From positions 6,448,001 to 6,512,000 of the forward strand of contig OY756970.1 of the NCBI GenBank assembly GCA_963580455.1: a stretch of 64,000 bases of DNA. The letters are read 5' to 3'. Below, in pieces: positions 34,007-47,899 of the stretch. Positions within the stretch are counted from its first letter, which is position 1. The number at the start of each line of letters is the position of its first letter. The translations under genes were made by a program, and so were the position numbers. Below the pieces are notes generated by a model. It was given only the letters and a program-made list of their open reading frames with translations. It was not told the DNA's origin and did not search any database. The stretch comes from Euonymus europaeus (lineage: Eukaryota; Streptophyta; Magnoliopsida; Celastrales; Celastraceae).

Positions 34007-35762
34007 TGTTGAAGCATAGGTTTCAAGCTTAACTTTGATGAATTTCGAAAATGCTAAGTGGCTGAATATGTGTGTGAAATACTTAATTCATGTAGCCTTG
34101 ATTCTATATATGGTAATTCATGTGATCTTAGTCTTATATTTATGATCTGCACTTTAATAATTGATCAAAACATTCTCATATTTATATGCACGTTTTTCTT
34201 TCATATAGTTGTCATATATGTGTTTCATTTATGGAAACTAACTTGTGTTGACAAAAATGTTAGAAATCCTTTTTGGATTATCTTTTGAAAGTTTGTAGGC
34301 ATGGAATATGGAAAGAAATCATGAAAAGTTCAGGAATTCAATTCTTATGGAAAGAGATCAGGAAAGGTTCAATTCTCATGGAAAGAGATCAAGTCTTGCA
34401 TTCCATATGTAAAGAATCAAAAGGTGATCAAGTTTTATGGAAAGATAACACAAGAAGAGCATGAAATTGTCATTTTTCTACCGTATGGAAGGAAAATCGG
34501 AATTTCAACTAAAAAGAAGATCATGAGATCAACATCAAATCAAGGAGAAGTATCTCAACCCTTGGGGGTTTTTCTATACATATGAAGAGATCTTGACCAT
34601 TGGTGACATTCTGGGACATCAAGAAGATTCACTCAAGAAGGAAACAAGATCAAGATAAAGACTTATTCAAGCTTACAAGAAAGGAAACGAGATCATGAAA
34701 AATTCTCTTAGGAGAATTGAAAAGGAAAGCCAACCTTCATTGTGTCAAATTATGTGTGATTAACCAAAATCCCATAAACATAAATACTAGCCTATCCTAG
34801 CCGATTCTCCTACATCTTCAGTACCTAATTTTTGTCCATTTTCCTTCTCCAAAAATATTTCACCAAGAATCATTCCTTTCTCACCTCAAATGAGCCGTTG
34901 GACCTAAGCCATTTAATCAATCATTCTCTATAAGTCCAACTAAGAAAGCTTGCTGCGTTTTAACCTTATTCTCTCTAACTTTAAGCCAAAAACGTTCTTG
35001 AGCCCTATTGTTACTATCTTGAGTTCTCATCTTCCTAAAACCAATTTTTGAGAGAGCCTATCTTGCCAATACTCAGCCATACTTTGAGCATTGCATACTT
35101 TGAACGTTATTTCTCATATCTAGCGATCAAAGAGCCATCCTTGAGCCAAGGCCATTATACACATTGAGTCAAGTATCATATTTGCTTATTGAATTGTGAG
35201 GGTTCGTTGATTCAGCCATAAAATCAACAAGATTGTAACTTGTACTTTGAAGTGCATTCATAGTGGAGGTGTTGGCAAGTCCCTTGGAAGGAGGGCCGTG
35301 GATGTACTCAGTTTGAGGAACCATGTAAAAATCTCGGTGTCATCTCTCTATCTCTTTATTATTTCGTACTTGTGATTATTACTTAGACAACAAAAGTTTT
35401 CAAAATCACAAAAGAGTTAGAATTCAGTAAATTGAAATTGGTTTGATTAATCAGGGTGTTAAAGATTAAGAAAACAAAATTTTCATTTGTTTTATATTGT
35501 GTTGTTATTACTAACTATCTCATTCAAGTGTGTAGACTATATTACACATTCATCATCATTTGGAGTGCTACAAGAATTGGTTCTTCAAGTTTCTATAATC
35601 GGTTAAATTAGAAATTTATTGTTGTTTTGTTTGTGAACTTATTTGCTATATCTTGTGCATTGAGTTGTCATATTATACTATTTGTGATCAAGACCATTTT
35701 AACTAAAAAGTAGACATAGTCTTAATTCACCCCCCCTGTTAAGTCTAGAAACGATCCTAACA
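34007..35762 (+). repeat. 3' LTR of the truncated copia element
   Basis: It starts TGTTGAAGCATAGG after the polypurine tract and ends TCTAGAAACGATCCTAACA, directly followed by satellite in mid-monomer (CTTCGATGG). Length 1,756 bp. The end contains the AATTCACCCCCCC stretch typical of plant copia LTR ends. There is no second LTR to compare in the window. Confidence 0.82.
34303..34445 (+). repeat. Short direct repeats in the copia LTR
   Basis: The phrase ATGGAAAGAGATCA and close variants recur about every 30-40 bp (around 34,348, 34,378 and 34,436, with relatives at 34,308 and 34,405). This makes a purine-rich imperfect tandem repeat in the U3 part of the LTR. It could hold transcription factor sites; that is inference. 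Confidence 0.6.
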
Positions 35763-38700
35763 CTTCGATGGTTTGGAATTGCTCGAATCTCCCGATACGA
35801 AAACTTTTAATGATTTTGTACAATTTTGAACGTATGATGTTAGTTTGGAATCTCATGGCTATGAAACTGTATAAGAAGAATATACGAGTAATTTTCGACC
35901 AAAAATTGAAATAAAAGGAATACACAGATCCCCGTTGATGGTTTGAAATTGCTCAACTCTCCCCATGGAGGAACTTTTAATGTTTTTATCCAATTTTGAA
36001 CGAAAAATGTTCGTTTAGCATCTCTTGGCTACGAAACTATAAAAGGAGCACATACGAGTAACTTTAGACATAAAACTGAAATAGAAAGGAGTACATGAAT
36101 CCACTTTGATGGTTTAGAATTGCTCAACTCTCCCCGTGGATGAACTTTTAACGGTTTTGTCCAATTTTGAATAAAAGATGTTCGTTTGGCATCTCTTGGC
36201 TACGAAACTATATAAGGAGCATACACGAGTAACTTACGACCTAAAATTGAAAAAAAGGAGTACACGGATCCCCGTTGACGGTTCGGAATGGCTCAACTCT
36301 CCCCATGGATGAACTTTTAAAAATTTTGTCCAATTTCGAATGAAAGATGTTCGTTTAGCATCTCCTGGTTAGGAAACTATAAAAGGAGCATATACGAGTA
36401 ACTTTGGACCTAAAATTGAAATAAAATGAGTACACGTATCCCCGTTGATGGTTTGGAATTGCTCAACTCTCCCCATGGATGAACTTTTAAGGGTTTTGTC
36501 CAATTTTGAACGAAAGATGTTCGTTTGGCATCTCTTGGCTACGAAACTATATAAGAAGCATATACGTGTAACTTTCGACCTTAATTTCAAATAAAAGGAA
36601 TACACGGATCCCCATTGAAGGTTTAGAATTGCTCAACTCTCCCCACAAACGAACTTTTAAAGTTTTTGTCCAATTTTCAACGAACAAAAAATGTTCGTCT
36701 GGCATCTCATGGTTACGAAACTATCTAAGGAGCATATACCAATGACTATAGACCTAAAATTGAAATAAAAAGAGTACACGAATCAACTTCGATGGTTTGG
36801 AATTGCTCAACTCTCCCGATACAAAACCTTTTAATGATTTTGTACAATTTTGAACGAATGATGTTAGTTTGTCATCTCATGGCTATAAAACTATATAAGG
36901 AGCATATACAATTAACATTCGACCAAAAATTGAAATAAAAGGAGCACACGGATCCCGATTGATGGTTCGGAATTACTCAACTCTCCCCATAAAAAAACTT
37001 TTAAAGTTTTTGTCCAATTTTGAACGAAAGATGTTCGTTTGGCATCTCATGGCCATGAATCTATATAACGAGCATATACGAGTAAATTTAGATCTAAAAT
37101 TGAAATAAAAAGAGTACACAAATCCTCGTTGATGGTTCGGAATTTCTCATCTCTCCCCATGGACAAACTTTTAAAGTATTTGTCCAATTTTGAACGAAAG
37201 ATGTTCGTTTGTCATCTCTTGGCTACGAAACTATCGAAGGAGCATAGACAAATTAATTTAGACCAAAAATTGAAATAAAAATATTACACGAATCAACTTC
37301 AATTGTTCGGAATTGCTCAACTCTCGTGATAGACAAACTTTTATTGATTTTGTCCAATTTTGAACGAAAGTTGTTCGTTTGAAATCTCTTAGCTACGAAA
37401 CTATATAAGGAGTATATACGAGTAACGTTCGACCTTAAATTTAAATAAAAGGAGTACATAGATCCCCATTGATGGTTCGGAATTGCTCAACTCTCAACAT
37501 AAACCGACTTTTAAAGTTTTTTTTGTCCAATTTTCAACGAACGAAAGATGTTCGTTTGACATCTCATGGTTACGAAACTATCTAAGGAGCATATACAAAT
37601 GAATTTAGACCTAAACTTGAAATAAAAAGAGTTCACGAACACGAATCAAGTTCGATGGTTTGGAATTGCTCAACTCTCCCGATACAAAAACTTTTAATGA
37701 TTTTCTATAATTTTGAACGAATGATGTTAGTTTGTCATCTCATGTCTATAAAACTATATAAGGAGCATATACGAGTAGCTTTTGACCAAAAATTGAAATA
37801 AAAGTAGTACACGGATCCCCATTGATGGTTCAGAATTACTCAACTCTCCCCATAGACAAACTTTTAAAGCTTTTGTCCAATTTTGAACGAAAGATGTTCG
37901 TTTGGCATCTCATGGCTATGAATCTATATAACGAGCATATACGAGTAAATTTAGATCTAAAATTGAAATAAAAGGAGTACACAAATCCTCGTTGATGGTT
38001 CGGAATTTCTCATCTCTCCCCATGGACGAACTTTTAAAGTATTTGTCCAATTTTGAATGAAAGATATTCGTTTGTCATCTCTTGGCTACGAAACTATCGA
38101 AGGAGCATAGACAAATTAATTTAGACCTAAAATTGAAATAAAAATATTACACGAATCTACTTCCATTGTTCGGAATTGCTCAAACTCTTCTGATAGATGA
38201 ACTTTTATTGATTGTGTCCAATTTTGAATGAAAGTAGTTCGTTTGACATCTCTTGGCTACGAAACTATATAATGAGTATATACGAGTAGCTTACGACCTA
38301 AAATTGAAAAAAAGGAGTACACGGATCCCCGTTGATGGTTCAGAAAGGCTCAACTCTCCCCATGGAGGAACTTATAATGTTTTTATCCAATTTTGAACGA
38401 AACATGTTCGTTTAGCATCTCATGGCCACGAAACTATAAAAGGAGCATATACGAGTAACTTTAGATCTAAAATTGAAATAAAAGGAGTACACAAATCCTC
38501 GTTGATCGTTCGGAATTTCTCATCTCTCCCCATGGACGAACTTTTAAAGTATTTGTCCAATTTTGAATGAAAGAAGTTCGTTTGTCATCTCTTGGCTACG
38601 AAACTATCGAAGGAGCATAGAAAAATTAATTTAGACTTAAAATTGAAATAAAAATATTACACGAATCAACTTCAATTGTTCGGAATTGCTGAACTCTCGT

Positions 38701-39482
38701 GATAGACGAACTTTTATTGATTTTGTCCAATTTTGAACGAAAGTTGTTCGTTTGACATCTCTTGGCTACGAAACTATATAAGGAGTATATACGAGTTACT
38801 TTCGACCTTAAATTTAAATAAAAGGAGTACATAGATCCCCATTGATGGTTCGGAATTGCTCAACTCTCTCCATAAACCGACTTTTAAAGTTTTTTTTGTC
38901 CAATTTTCAATGAACGAAAGATGTTCGTTTGGTATCTCATGGTTACGAAACTATCTAAGGAGCATATACAAAAATGAATTTAGACCTAAACTTGAAATAA
39001 AAAGAGTTCACGAATCAACTTCGATGGTTTGGAATTACTCAAATCTCTCGATACGAAAACATTTAATGATTTTGTACAATTTTGAACGTATGATGTTAGT
39101 TTGGCATCTCATGGCTATGAAACTATATAAGGAGAATATACGAGTAATTTTCGACCAAAAATTGAAATAAAAGGAGTACACAGATCCCCGTTGATGGTTT
39201 GAAATTGCTCAACTCTCCCCATGGATGAACTTTTAATGTTTTTATCCAATTTTGAACGAAAGATGTTCGTTTAGTATCTCTTGGCTACGAAACTATAAAA
39301 TGAGCACATACGAGTAACTTTACACATAAAATTGAAATAGAAAGGAGCACATGAGTCCACTTTGATGGTTTAAAATTGCTCAACTCTCCCCATGGATGAA
39401 CTTTTAACGGTTTTGTCCAACTTTGAACAAAAGATGTTCGTTGGGCATCTCATGGTTGCGAAACTATCTAAGGAGCATATAC

Positions 39483-39598
39483 AAACGGCCATGACCTTGT
39501 TGTGAATGTTGTCATCATATGCTTGTTAAAATTGTTAGTCTACTATATCTTATAAATTGTTTGAATGTTTTGTGGTGGATTGTGAGTCATAGCTATTG
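39483..39598 (-). repeat. Transposon-derived insert in satellite B, copy 1
   Basis: This non-satellite segment is bounded on both sides by GCGAAACTATCTAAGGAGCA. Bases 39,514-39,598 are the reverse complement of 9,069-9,153 in the family-Y LTR with 3 mismatches in 85. The remaining ~30 bp (ACGGCCATGACCTTGTTGTG) has no clear source in the window. Confidence 0.9.
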
Positions 39599-40989
39599 CG
39601 AAACTATCTAAGGAGCATATACGAATGAATTTAGACCTAAAATTGAAATAAAAAGAGTACACGAATCAAGTTCGATGGTTTGGAATTGCTCAACTCTCCC
39701 GATACAAAAACTTTTAATGATTTTGTACAATTTTGAACGAATGATGTTAGTTTGTCATCTCATGGCTATAAAACTATATAAGGAGCATATACGAGTAACA
39801 TTCGACCAAAAATTGAAATAAAATGAGTACACGGATCCCCATTGATGGTTCGAAATTACTCAACTCTCCCCATAGACAAACTTTTAAAGCTTTTGTCCAA
39901 TTTTGAACGAAAGATGTTCGTTTGGCATCTCATGTCTATGAATGTATATAACGAGCATATACGAGTAAATTTAGATCTAAAATTGAAATAAAAGGAGTAC
40001 ACAAATCCTCATTGATGGTTCGAAATTTCTCATCTCTCCCCACGGACGAACTTTTACAGTTTTTGTCCAATTTTGAATGAAAGATGTTTGTTTGTCATCT
40101 CTTGGCTACGAAACTATAGAAGGAGCATATACAAATTAATTTAGACCTAAAATTGAAAGAAAAATATTACGCGAATCAACTTCAATTGTTCGGAATTGCT
40201 CAAACTCTCCTGATAGATGAACTTTTATTGATTTTGTCCAATTTTGAACAAAAGTTGTTCGTTTGACATCTCTTGGCTACGAAACTATATAAGGAGTATA
40301 TACGAGTGACTTTCGACCTTAAATTTAAATAAAAGGAGTACATAGATCCCCATTGATGGTTCGGAATTGCTCAACTCTCCCCATAAACCGACTGTTAAAG
40401 TTTTTTTTGTCCAATTTTCAACGAACGAAAGATGTTCGTTTGACATCTGATGGTTACGAAACTATTTAAGAGCATATACAAATGAATTTAGACCTAAAAT
40501 TGAAATAAAAAGAGTTCATGAATCAACTTTGATGGTTTGGAATTACTCAAATCTCTCGATATGAAAACATTTAATGATTTTGTACAATTTTGAACGTATG
40601 ATGTTAGTTTGGCATCTAATGGCTATGAAACTATATAAGGAGAATATACGAGTAATTTTCGACCAAAAATTGAAATAAAAGGAGTACACAGATCCCCGTT
40701 GATGGTTTTAAATTGCTGAAGTCTCACCATGGATGAACTTTTAATGTTTTTATCCAATTTTGAACGAAAGATGTTCGTTTAGCATCTCATGGCTATGAAA
40801 CTATAAAAGGAGCACATACGAGTAACTTTAGACATAAAATTGAAATAGAAAGGAGTACTTGAATCTACTTTGATGGTTTAGAATTGCTCAACTCTCCCCA
40901 TGGATGAACTTTTAACGGTTTTGTCCAATTTTGAATAAAAGATGTTCATTTGGCATCTCATGGTTGCAAAATATCTAAGAAGCATATAC

Positions 40990-41106
40990 AAACGGCCATG
41001 GATCTTGTTGTTAATGTTGTCATCATATGCTTGTTAAAAATTTTAGTCTATTATATCTTATAAATTGTTTGAATGTTTTGTGGTGGATTGTGAGTCTTAG
41101 CTATTG
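40990..41106 (-). repeat. Transposon-derived insert in satellite B, copy 2
   Basis: Same segment as at 39,483, beginning 1,507 bp later. It keeps GAGTCTTAGCTATTG, which agrees with the family-Y LTR better than copy 1 does, but has its own changes (CATGGATCTTG, TTAAAAATTTTAG). Confidence 0.9.
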
Positions 41107-44100
41107 CAAAACTATCTAAGGAGCATATACAAATGAATTTAGACCTAAAATTGAAATAAAAAGAGTACACGAATAAAGTTCGATGGTTTGGAATTGCTCA
41201 ACTCTCCCGATACAAAAACTTTTAATGATTCTGTACAATTTTGAACGAATGATGTTAGTTTGTCATCTCATGGCTATAAAACTATATAAGGAGCATATAC
41301 GAGTAACTTTTGAACAAAAATTGAAATAAAAGGAGTACACGGATCCCCATTGATGGTTCAAAATTACTCAACTCTCCCCATAGACAAACTTTTAAAGCTT
41401 TTGTCCAATTTTGAACGAAAGATGTTCGTTTGGCATCTCATGGCTATGAATCTATATAACGAGCATATACGAGTGAATTTAGATCTAAAATTGAAGTAAA
41501 AGGAGTATACAAATCCTCGTTGATGGTTCGGAATTTCTCATCACTCCCCATCGACGAACTTTTAAAGTTTTTGTCCAATTTTGAATGAAAGATGTTCGTT
41601 TGTCATCTCTTGGCTACGAAACTATCGAAGGAGCAAAGACAAATTAATTTAGACCTAAAATTGAAAGCAAAATATTACACGAATCAACTTCCATTGTTCA
41701 TAATTGCTCAAACTCTCCTGATAGACGAACGTTTATTGATTTTATTCAATTTTGAACGAAAGATGTTCGTTTAGCATCTCTTGGCTACAAAACTATAAAA
41801 GGAGCATATACGAATATCTTTAGATCTAAAATTGAAATAGAAAGGACTACATGAATCCCCTTTAATGGTTTAGAATTGCTCAACTCTCCCCATGGATGAA
41901 CTATTAACGGTTTTGTCAAATTTTGAACGAAATATGTTCGTTTGGCATCTCTTGGCTACGAAACTATATAAGGAGCATACACGAGTAACTTACGACCTAA
42001 AATGTAAAAAAGGAGTACACGGATCTCCGTTGTTGGTTCGGAATGGCTCAACTCTCCCCATGGATGAACTTATAATGTTTTTTTGCAATTTTGAACGAAA
42101 GATGTTCGTTTAACATCTCTTGGCTACGAAACTATAAAAGGAGCATATACGAGTAACTTTAGATCTAAAATTGAAATAGAAAGGAGTACATGAATCCTCT
42201 TTGATGGTTTAGAATTGCTCAACTCTCCCCATTGATGAACTATTAACGGTTTTGTCAAATTTTGAACGAAAGATGTTCGTTTGTTATCTCTTGGCTACGA
42301 AACTATATAAGGAGCATACACGAGTCACTTACGACCTAAAATTGAAAAAAAGGAGTAGACGGATCGCTGTTGATGGTTCGGAATGGCTCAACTCTCCCCA
42401 TTGATGAACTTTTAAAGTTTTTGTCCAATTTTGAACGAAAGATGTTCGTTTAGCATCTCTTGGCTAGGAAACTATAAAAGGAGCATATACGAGTAACTTT
42501 GGACCCAAAATTGAAATAAAAGGAGTACATGAATCCCCGTTGTTGGTTTGGAATTGCTCAACTCTCCCCATGGATGAACTTTTAAAGGTTTTGTCCAATT
42601 TTGAACGAAAGATGTTCGTTTGGCATCTCTTGGCTACGAAACTATATAAGGAGCATATACGAGTAACTTACGACCTAAAATTGAAAAAAACGGAGTACAC
42701 GGATCCCCGTTGACGGTTCGGAATGGCTTAACTCTCCCCATGGATGAACTTTTAAAGGTTTTGTCCAATTTTGAACAAAAGATGTTCGTTTAGTGTCTCT
42801 TGGCTACGAAACTATAAAAGGAGCATATACGAGTAACTTTAGATCTAAAATTGAAATAGAAAGGAGTACATGAATCCCCTTTGAAGGTTTAGAATTGCTC
42901 AACTCTCCCCATGGATGAACTTTTAAAGGTTTTGTCTAATTTTGAAGGAAAGATGTTCGTTTGGCATCTCTTGGCTACGAAACTATATCAGGAGCATATA
43001 CGAGTAACGTAGGACCTAAAATTGAAAAAAACGGAATACACATATCCCCGTTGATTGTTCGGAATGGCTCAACTCTCCCCGTGGATGAACTTTTAAAGGT
43101 TTTGTCCATTTTTGAACGAAAGATATTCGTTTGGCATCTCTTGGCTACGAAACTATATAAGGAGCATATACGAGTAACTTAGGACCTAAAATTGAAAAAA
43201 ACAGAGTACACGGATCCCCGTTGACGGTTCGGAATGGCTCAACTCTCCCCATGGATGAACTTTTAGAGGTTTTGTCCAATTTTGAACGAAAGATGTTCGT
43301 TTGGCATCTCCTGGCTACGAAATTATATAAGGAGCATATAAGAGTAACTTAGGACCTAAAATTGAAAAAAACGGAGTACACGGGTCCCCGTTGACAGTTC
43401 GGAATGGCTCAACTCTCCCCATGGATGAACTTTTAAAGTTTTTGTCCAATTTCAAACGAAAGATGTTCGTTTAGCAACTCCTGGTTAGGAAACTATAGAA
43501 GGAGCATATACTAGTAACTTTGGACCTTAATTTCAAATAAAAGGAATACACGGATCCCCATTGAAGGTTAAGAATTGCTCAACTCTCCCCATAAACGAAC
43601 TTTTAAAGTTGTTGTCCAATTTTCAACGAACGAAAAATGTTCGTTTGGCATCTCATGGTTACGAAACTATCTAAGGAGCATATACAAATGAATTTGGACC
43701 TAAAATTGAAATAAAAAGAGTACACGAATCAACTTCGATGGTTTGGAATTGCTCAACTCTCCCGATACAAAAACTTTTATTGATTTTGTACAACTTTGAA
43801 GGAATGATGTTAGTTTGTCATCTCATGGCTATAAAAATATGTAAGGAGCATATACAAGTAACATTCGACCAAAAATTGAAATAAAAGGAGTACACGGATC
43901 CCCATTGATGGTTCGGAATTACTCAACTCTCTCCATAGACGAACTTTTAAAGTTTTTGTCCAATTTTTAACGAAAGATGTTTGTTTGGCATCTCATGGCC
44001 ATGAATCTATATAACGAGTATATTCGAGTAAATTTAGATCTAAAATTGAAATAAAAGGAGTACACAAATCCTCGTTGACGGTTCGGAATTTCTCATCTCT

Positions 44101-47100
44101 CCCCATGGACGAACTTTTATGGTATTTGTCTAATTTTGAATGAAAGATGTTCATTTCTCATCTCTTGGCTACGAAACTATCGAAGGAGCATATACAAATT
44201 AATTTAGACCTAAAATTGAAAGAAAAATAAAACACGAATCAACTTCCATTGTTCGGAATTGCTCAAACTCTCCTGATAGACGAACTTTTATTGATTTTGT
44301 CCAATTTTGAATGAAAGTTATTCGTTTGACATATCTTGGCTACGAAACTATATAAGGAGTATATACGAGTAACTTTCGACCAAAAATTGAAATAAAAGGA
44401 GTACACGGATCCCCGTTGATGGTTTGGAATTGCTCAACTCTCCCCATGGATGAACTTATAATGTTTTTATCCAATTTTGAACGAAAGATGTTCGTTTAGC
44501 ATCTCTTGGCTACGAAACTATAAAAGGAGCATATACGAGTAACTTTAGATCTAAAATTGAAATAGAAAGGAGTACATGAATTCCCTTTGATAGTTTAGAA
44601 TTGCTCAACTCTCCCCATGGATGAACTATTAACGGTTTTGTCAAATTTTGAACAGAAGATGTTGTTTGGCATCTCTTGGCTATGAAACTATATAAGGAGC
44701 ATACACGAGTAACTTACAACTTAGAATTGAAAAAAAGGAGTACACGGATCTCCGTTGATGGTTTGGAATGGCTCAACTCTCCCCATGGATGAACTTATAA
44801 TGTTTTTATCCAATTTTGAACGAAAGATGTTTGTTTAGCATCTCTTGGCTACGAAACTATAAAAGGAGCATATACGAGTAACTTTAGATCTAAAATTGAA
44901 ATAGAAAGAAGTACATGAATCCCCTTTGATGGTTTAGAATTGCTCAACTCTCCCCATGGATGAACTATTAACGGTTTTGTCAAATTTTGAATGAAAGATG
45001 TTCGTTTGGCATCTCTTGGCTACGAAACTATATAAGGAGCATACACGAGTAACTTACGACCTAAAATTTAAAAAAAGGAGTACACAGATCCCCGTTGATG
45101 GTTCGAAATGGCTCAACTCTCCTCATGGATGAGCTTTTAAAGTTTTTGTCAAATTCTGAACGAAAGATGTTCGTTTAGCATCTCTTGGCTAGGAAACTAT
45201 AAAAGGATCATATACGAGTAACTTTGGACCCAAAATTGAAGTAAAAGGAGTACACGAATCCCCGTTGTTGGTTTGGAATTGCTCAACTCTCCTCATGGAT
45301 GACCTTTTAAAGGTTTTTTCCAATTTTGAACGAAAGATGTTCGTTTGGCATCTCTTGGCTACGAAACTATATAAGGAGCATATATGAGTAACTTAGGACC
45401 TAAAATTGAAAAAAAAGGAGAGTACACGGATCCCCGTTGACGGTTCGGAATGGCTCAACTCTCCCCATGGATGAACTTTTAGAGGTTTTGTCCAATTTTT
45501 AACGAAAGATGTTCGTTTGGCATCTCTGGGCTACGAAACTATATAAGGAGCATATACGAGTAACTTAGGACCTAAAATTGAAAAAAACGGACTACACGGA
45601 TCCCCGTTGACGGTTCGGAATGGCTCAACTTTCCCCATGGATGAACTTTTAAAGTTTTTGTCCAATTTCGAACGAAAGATGTTCGTTTAGCAACTCCTGG
45701 TTAGGAAACTATAAAAGGAGCATATACGAGTAATTGGACCTTAATTTCAAATAAAAGGAATATACGGATCCCCATTGAAGGTTCAGAATTGCTCAACTCT
45801 CTCCATAAACGAACTTTTAAAGTTTTTGTGCAATTTTCAACGAACGAAAAATGTTCGTTTGGCATCTCATGGTTACGAAACTATCTAAGGAGCATATACA
45901 AATGAATTTATACCTAAAATTGAAATAGAAAGACTACACGAATCAACTTCGATGGTTTGGAATTGCTCAACTCTCCCGATACAAAAACTTTTAATGATTT
46001 TGTACAATTTTGAACGAATGATGTTAGTTTGTCAACTCATGGTTATAAAACTATATAAGGAGCATATACAAGTAACATTCGACCAAAAATTGAAATAAAA
46101 GGAGTACACGGATCCCCATTGATGGTTCGGAATTACTCAACTCTCTCCATAAACGAACTTTTAAAGTTTTTGTCCAATTTTGAACGAAAGATGTTCGTTT
46201 GGCAGCTCATGGCCATAAATCTATATAACGAGCATATACGAGTAAATCTAGATCTAAAATTGAAATAAAAGGAGTACACAAATCCTCATTGATGGTTCGA
46301 AATTTCTCATCTCTCCCCATGGACGAACTTTTAAAGTATTTGTCTAATTTTGAATGAAAGATGTTCGTTTGTCATCTCTTGGCTACGAAACTATCGAAGG
46401 AGCATAGACAAATTAATTTAGACTTAAAATTGAAATAAAAATATTACACGAATCAACTTCAATTATTCGGAATTGCTCAACTCTCCAGATAGACGAACTT
46501 TTATTGATTTTGTCCAATTTTGAACGAAAGTTGTTCGTTTGACATCTCTTGGCTACGAAACTATATAAGGAGTATATACGAGTAACTTTCGACCTTAAAT
46601 TTAAATAAAATGAGTACATAGATCCCCATTGATGGTTCGGAATTCCTTAACTCTCACCATAAACCGACTTTTAAAGTTTTTTTTGTCCAATTTTCAACGA
46701 ACGAAAGATGTTCGTTTGGCATCTCATGGTTAGGAAACTATAAAAAAGAGCATATACGAGTAACTTTAGATCTAAAATTGAAATAGAAAGGAGTACACGG
46801 ATCCCCGTTGACGGTTCAAAATGGCTCAACTCTCCCCATGGATGAACTTTTAAAGTTTTTGTCCAATTTCGAACGAAAGATGTTCGTTTAGCATCTCTTG
46901 GCTACGAAACTATAAAAAGAGCATATACGAGTAACTTTAGATCTAAAATTGAAATAGAAAGGAGTACACGGATCCCCGTTGACGGTTCGGAATGGCTCAA
47001 CTCTCTCCATGGATGAACTTTTAAAGTTTTTGTCCAATTTCGAACGAAAGATGTTCGTTTAGCAACTGCTGGTTAGGAAACTATAAAAGGAGCATATACT

Positions 47101-47784
47101 AGTAACTTTGGACCTTAATTTCAAATAAAAGGAATACACGGATCCCCATTGAAGGTTCAGAATTGCTCAACTCTCCCCATAAACGAACTTTTAAAGTTTT
47201 TGTCCAATTTTCAATGAACGAAAAATGTTCGTTTGGCATCTCATGGTTACGAAACTATCTAAGGAGCATATACAAATGAATGTAGACCTAAAATTGAAAT
47301 AAAAAAAGTACACGAATCAACTTCGATGGTTTGGAATTGCTTAAATCTCCCGATACAAAAACTTTTAATGATTTTGTCTAATTTTGAAGGAATGATGTTA
47401 GTTTGTCATCTCATGGCTATAAAACTATATAAGGAGCATATACAAGTAACATTCGACCAAAAATTGAAATAAAAGGAGTACACGGATCCCCATTGATGGT
47501 TCGGAATTACTCAACTCTCCCCATAAACGAACTTTTAAAGTTTTTGTCCAATTTTGTACGAAAGATGTTCGTTTAGCATTTGTTGGCTACGAAACAATAA
47601 AAGGAGCACATACGAGTAACTTTAGACATAAAATTGAAATAGAAAGGAGTACATGAATCCACTTTGATGGTTTAGAATTGCTCAACTCTCCCCATGGATG
47701 AACTTTTAACGGTTTTGTCGAACTTTGAACAAAAGATGTTCGTTTGGCATCTCATGGTTGCGAAACTATCTAAGGAGCATATAC

Positions 47785-47899
47785 GTTTGCCATGACCTTG
47801 TTGTGAATGTTTTCATCATATGCTTGTTAAAATTGTTAGTCTATTATATCTTATAAATTGTTTGAATGTTTTGTGGTGGATTGTGAGTCTTAGCTATTG
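47785..47899 (-). repeat. Transposon-derived insert in satellite B, copy 3
   Basis: Same segment. The left edge reads ACGTTTGCCATGACC instead of ACAAACGGCCATGACC. The right flank GCGAAATTATCTAAGGAGC is again satellite. Confidence 0.9.

Larger units (their letters stand above)
30109..35762 (+). mobile_element. 5'-truncated Ty1/copia element, SIRE-like, embedded in satellite B
   Basis: Coding order gag remnant, protease, integrase, RT, RNase H, then polypurine tracts and one LTR (34,007-35,762) is Ty1/copia. The [29 protein letters not shown] and [13 protein letters not shown] blocks and the two GGGGGAGAA polypurine tracts favour the SIRE/Maximus lineage. There is no 5' LTR, primer-binding site, gag start or zinc knuckle. 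The left end stops at inverted satellite, the right end at plus-strand satellite. Confidence 0.92.
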
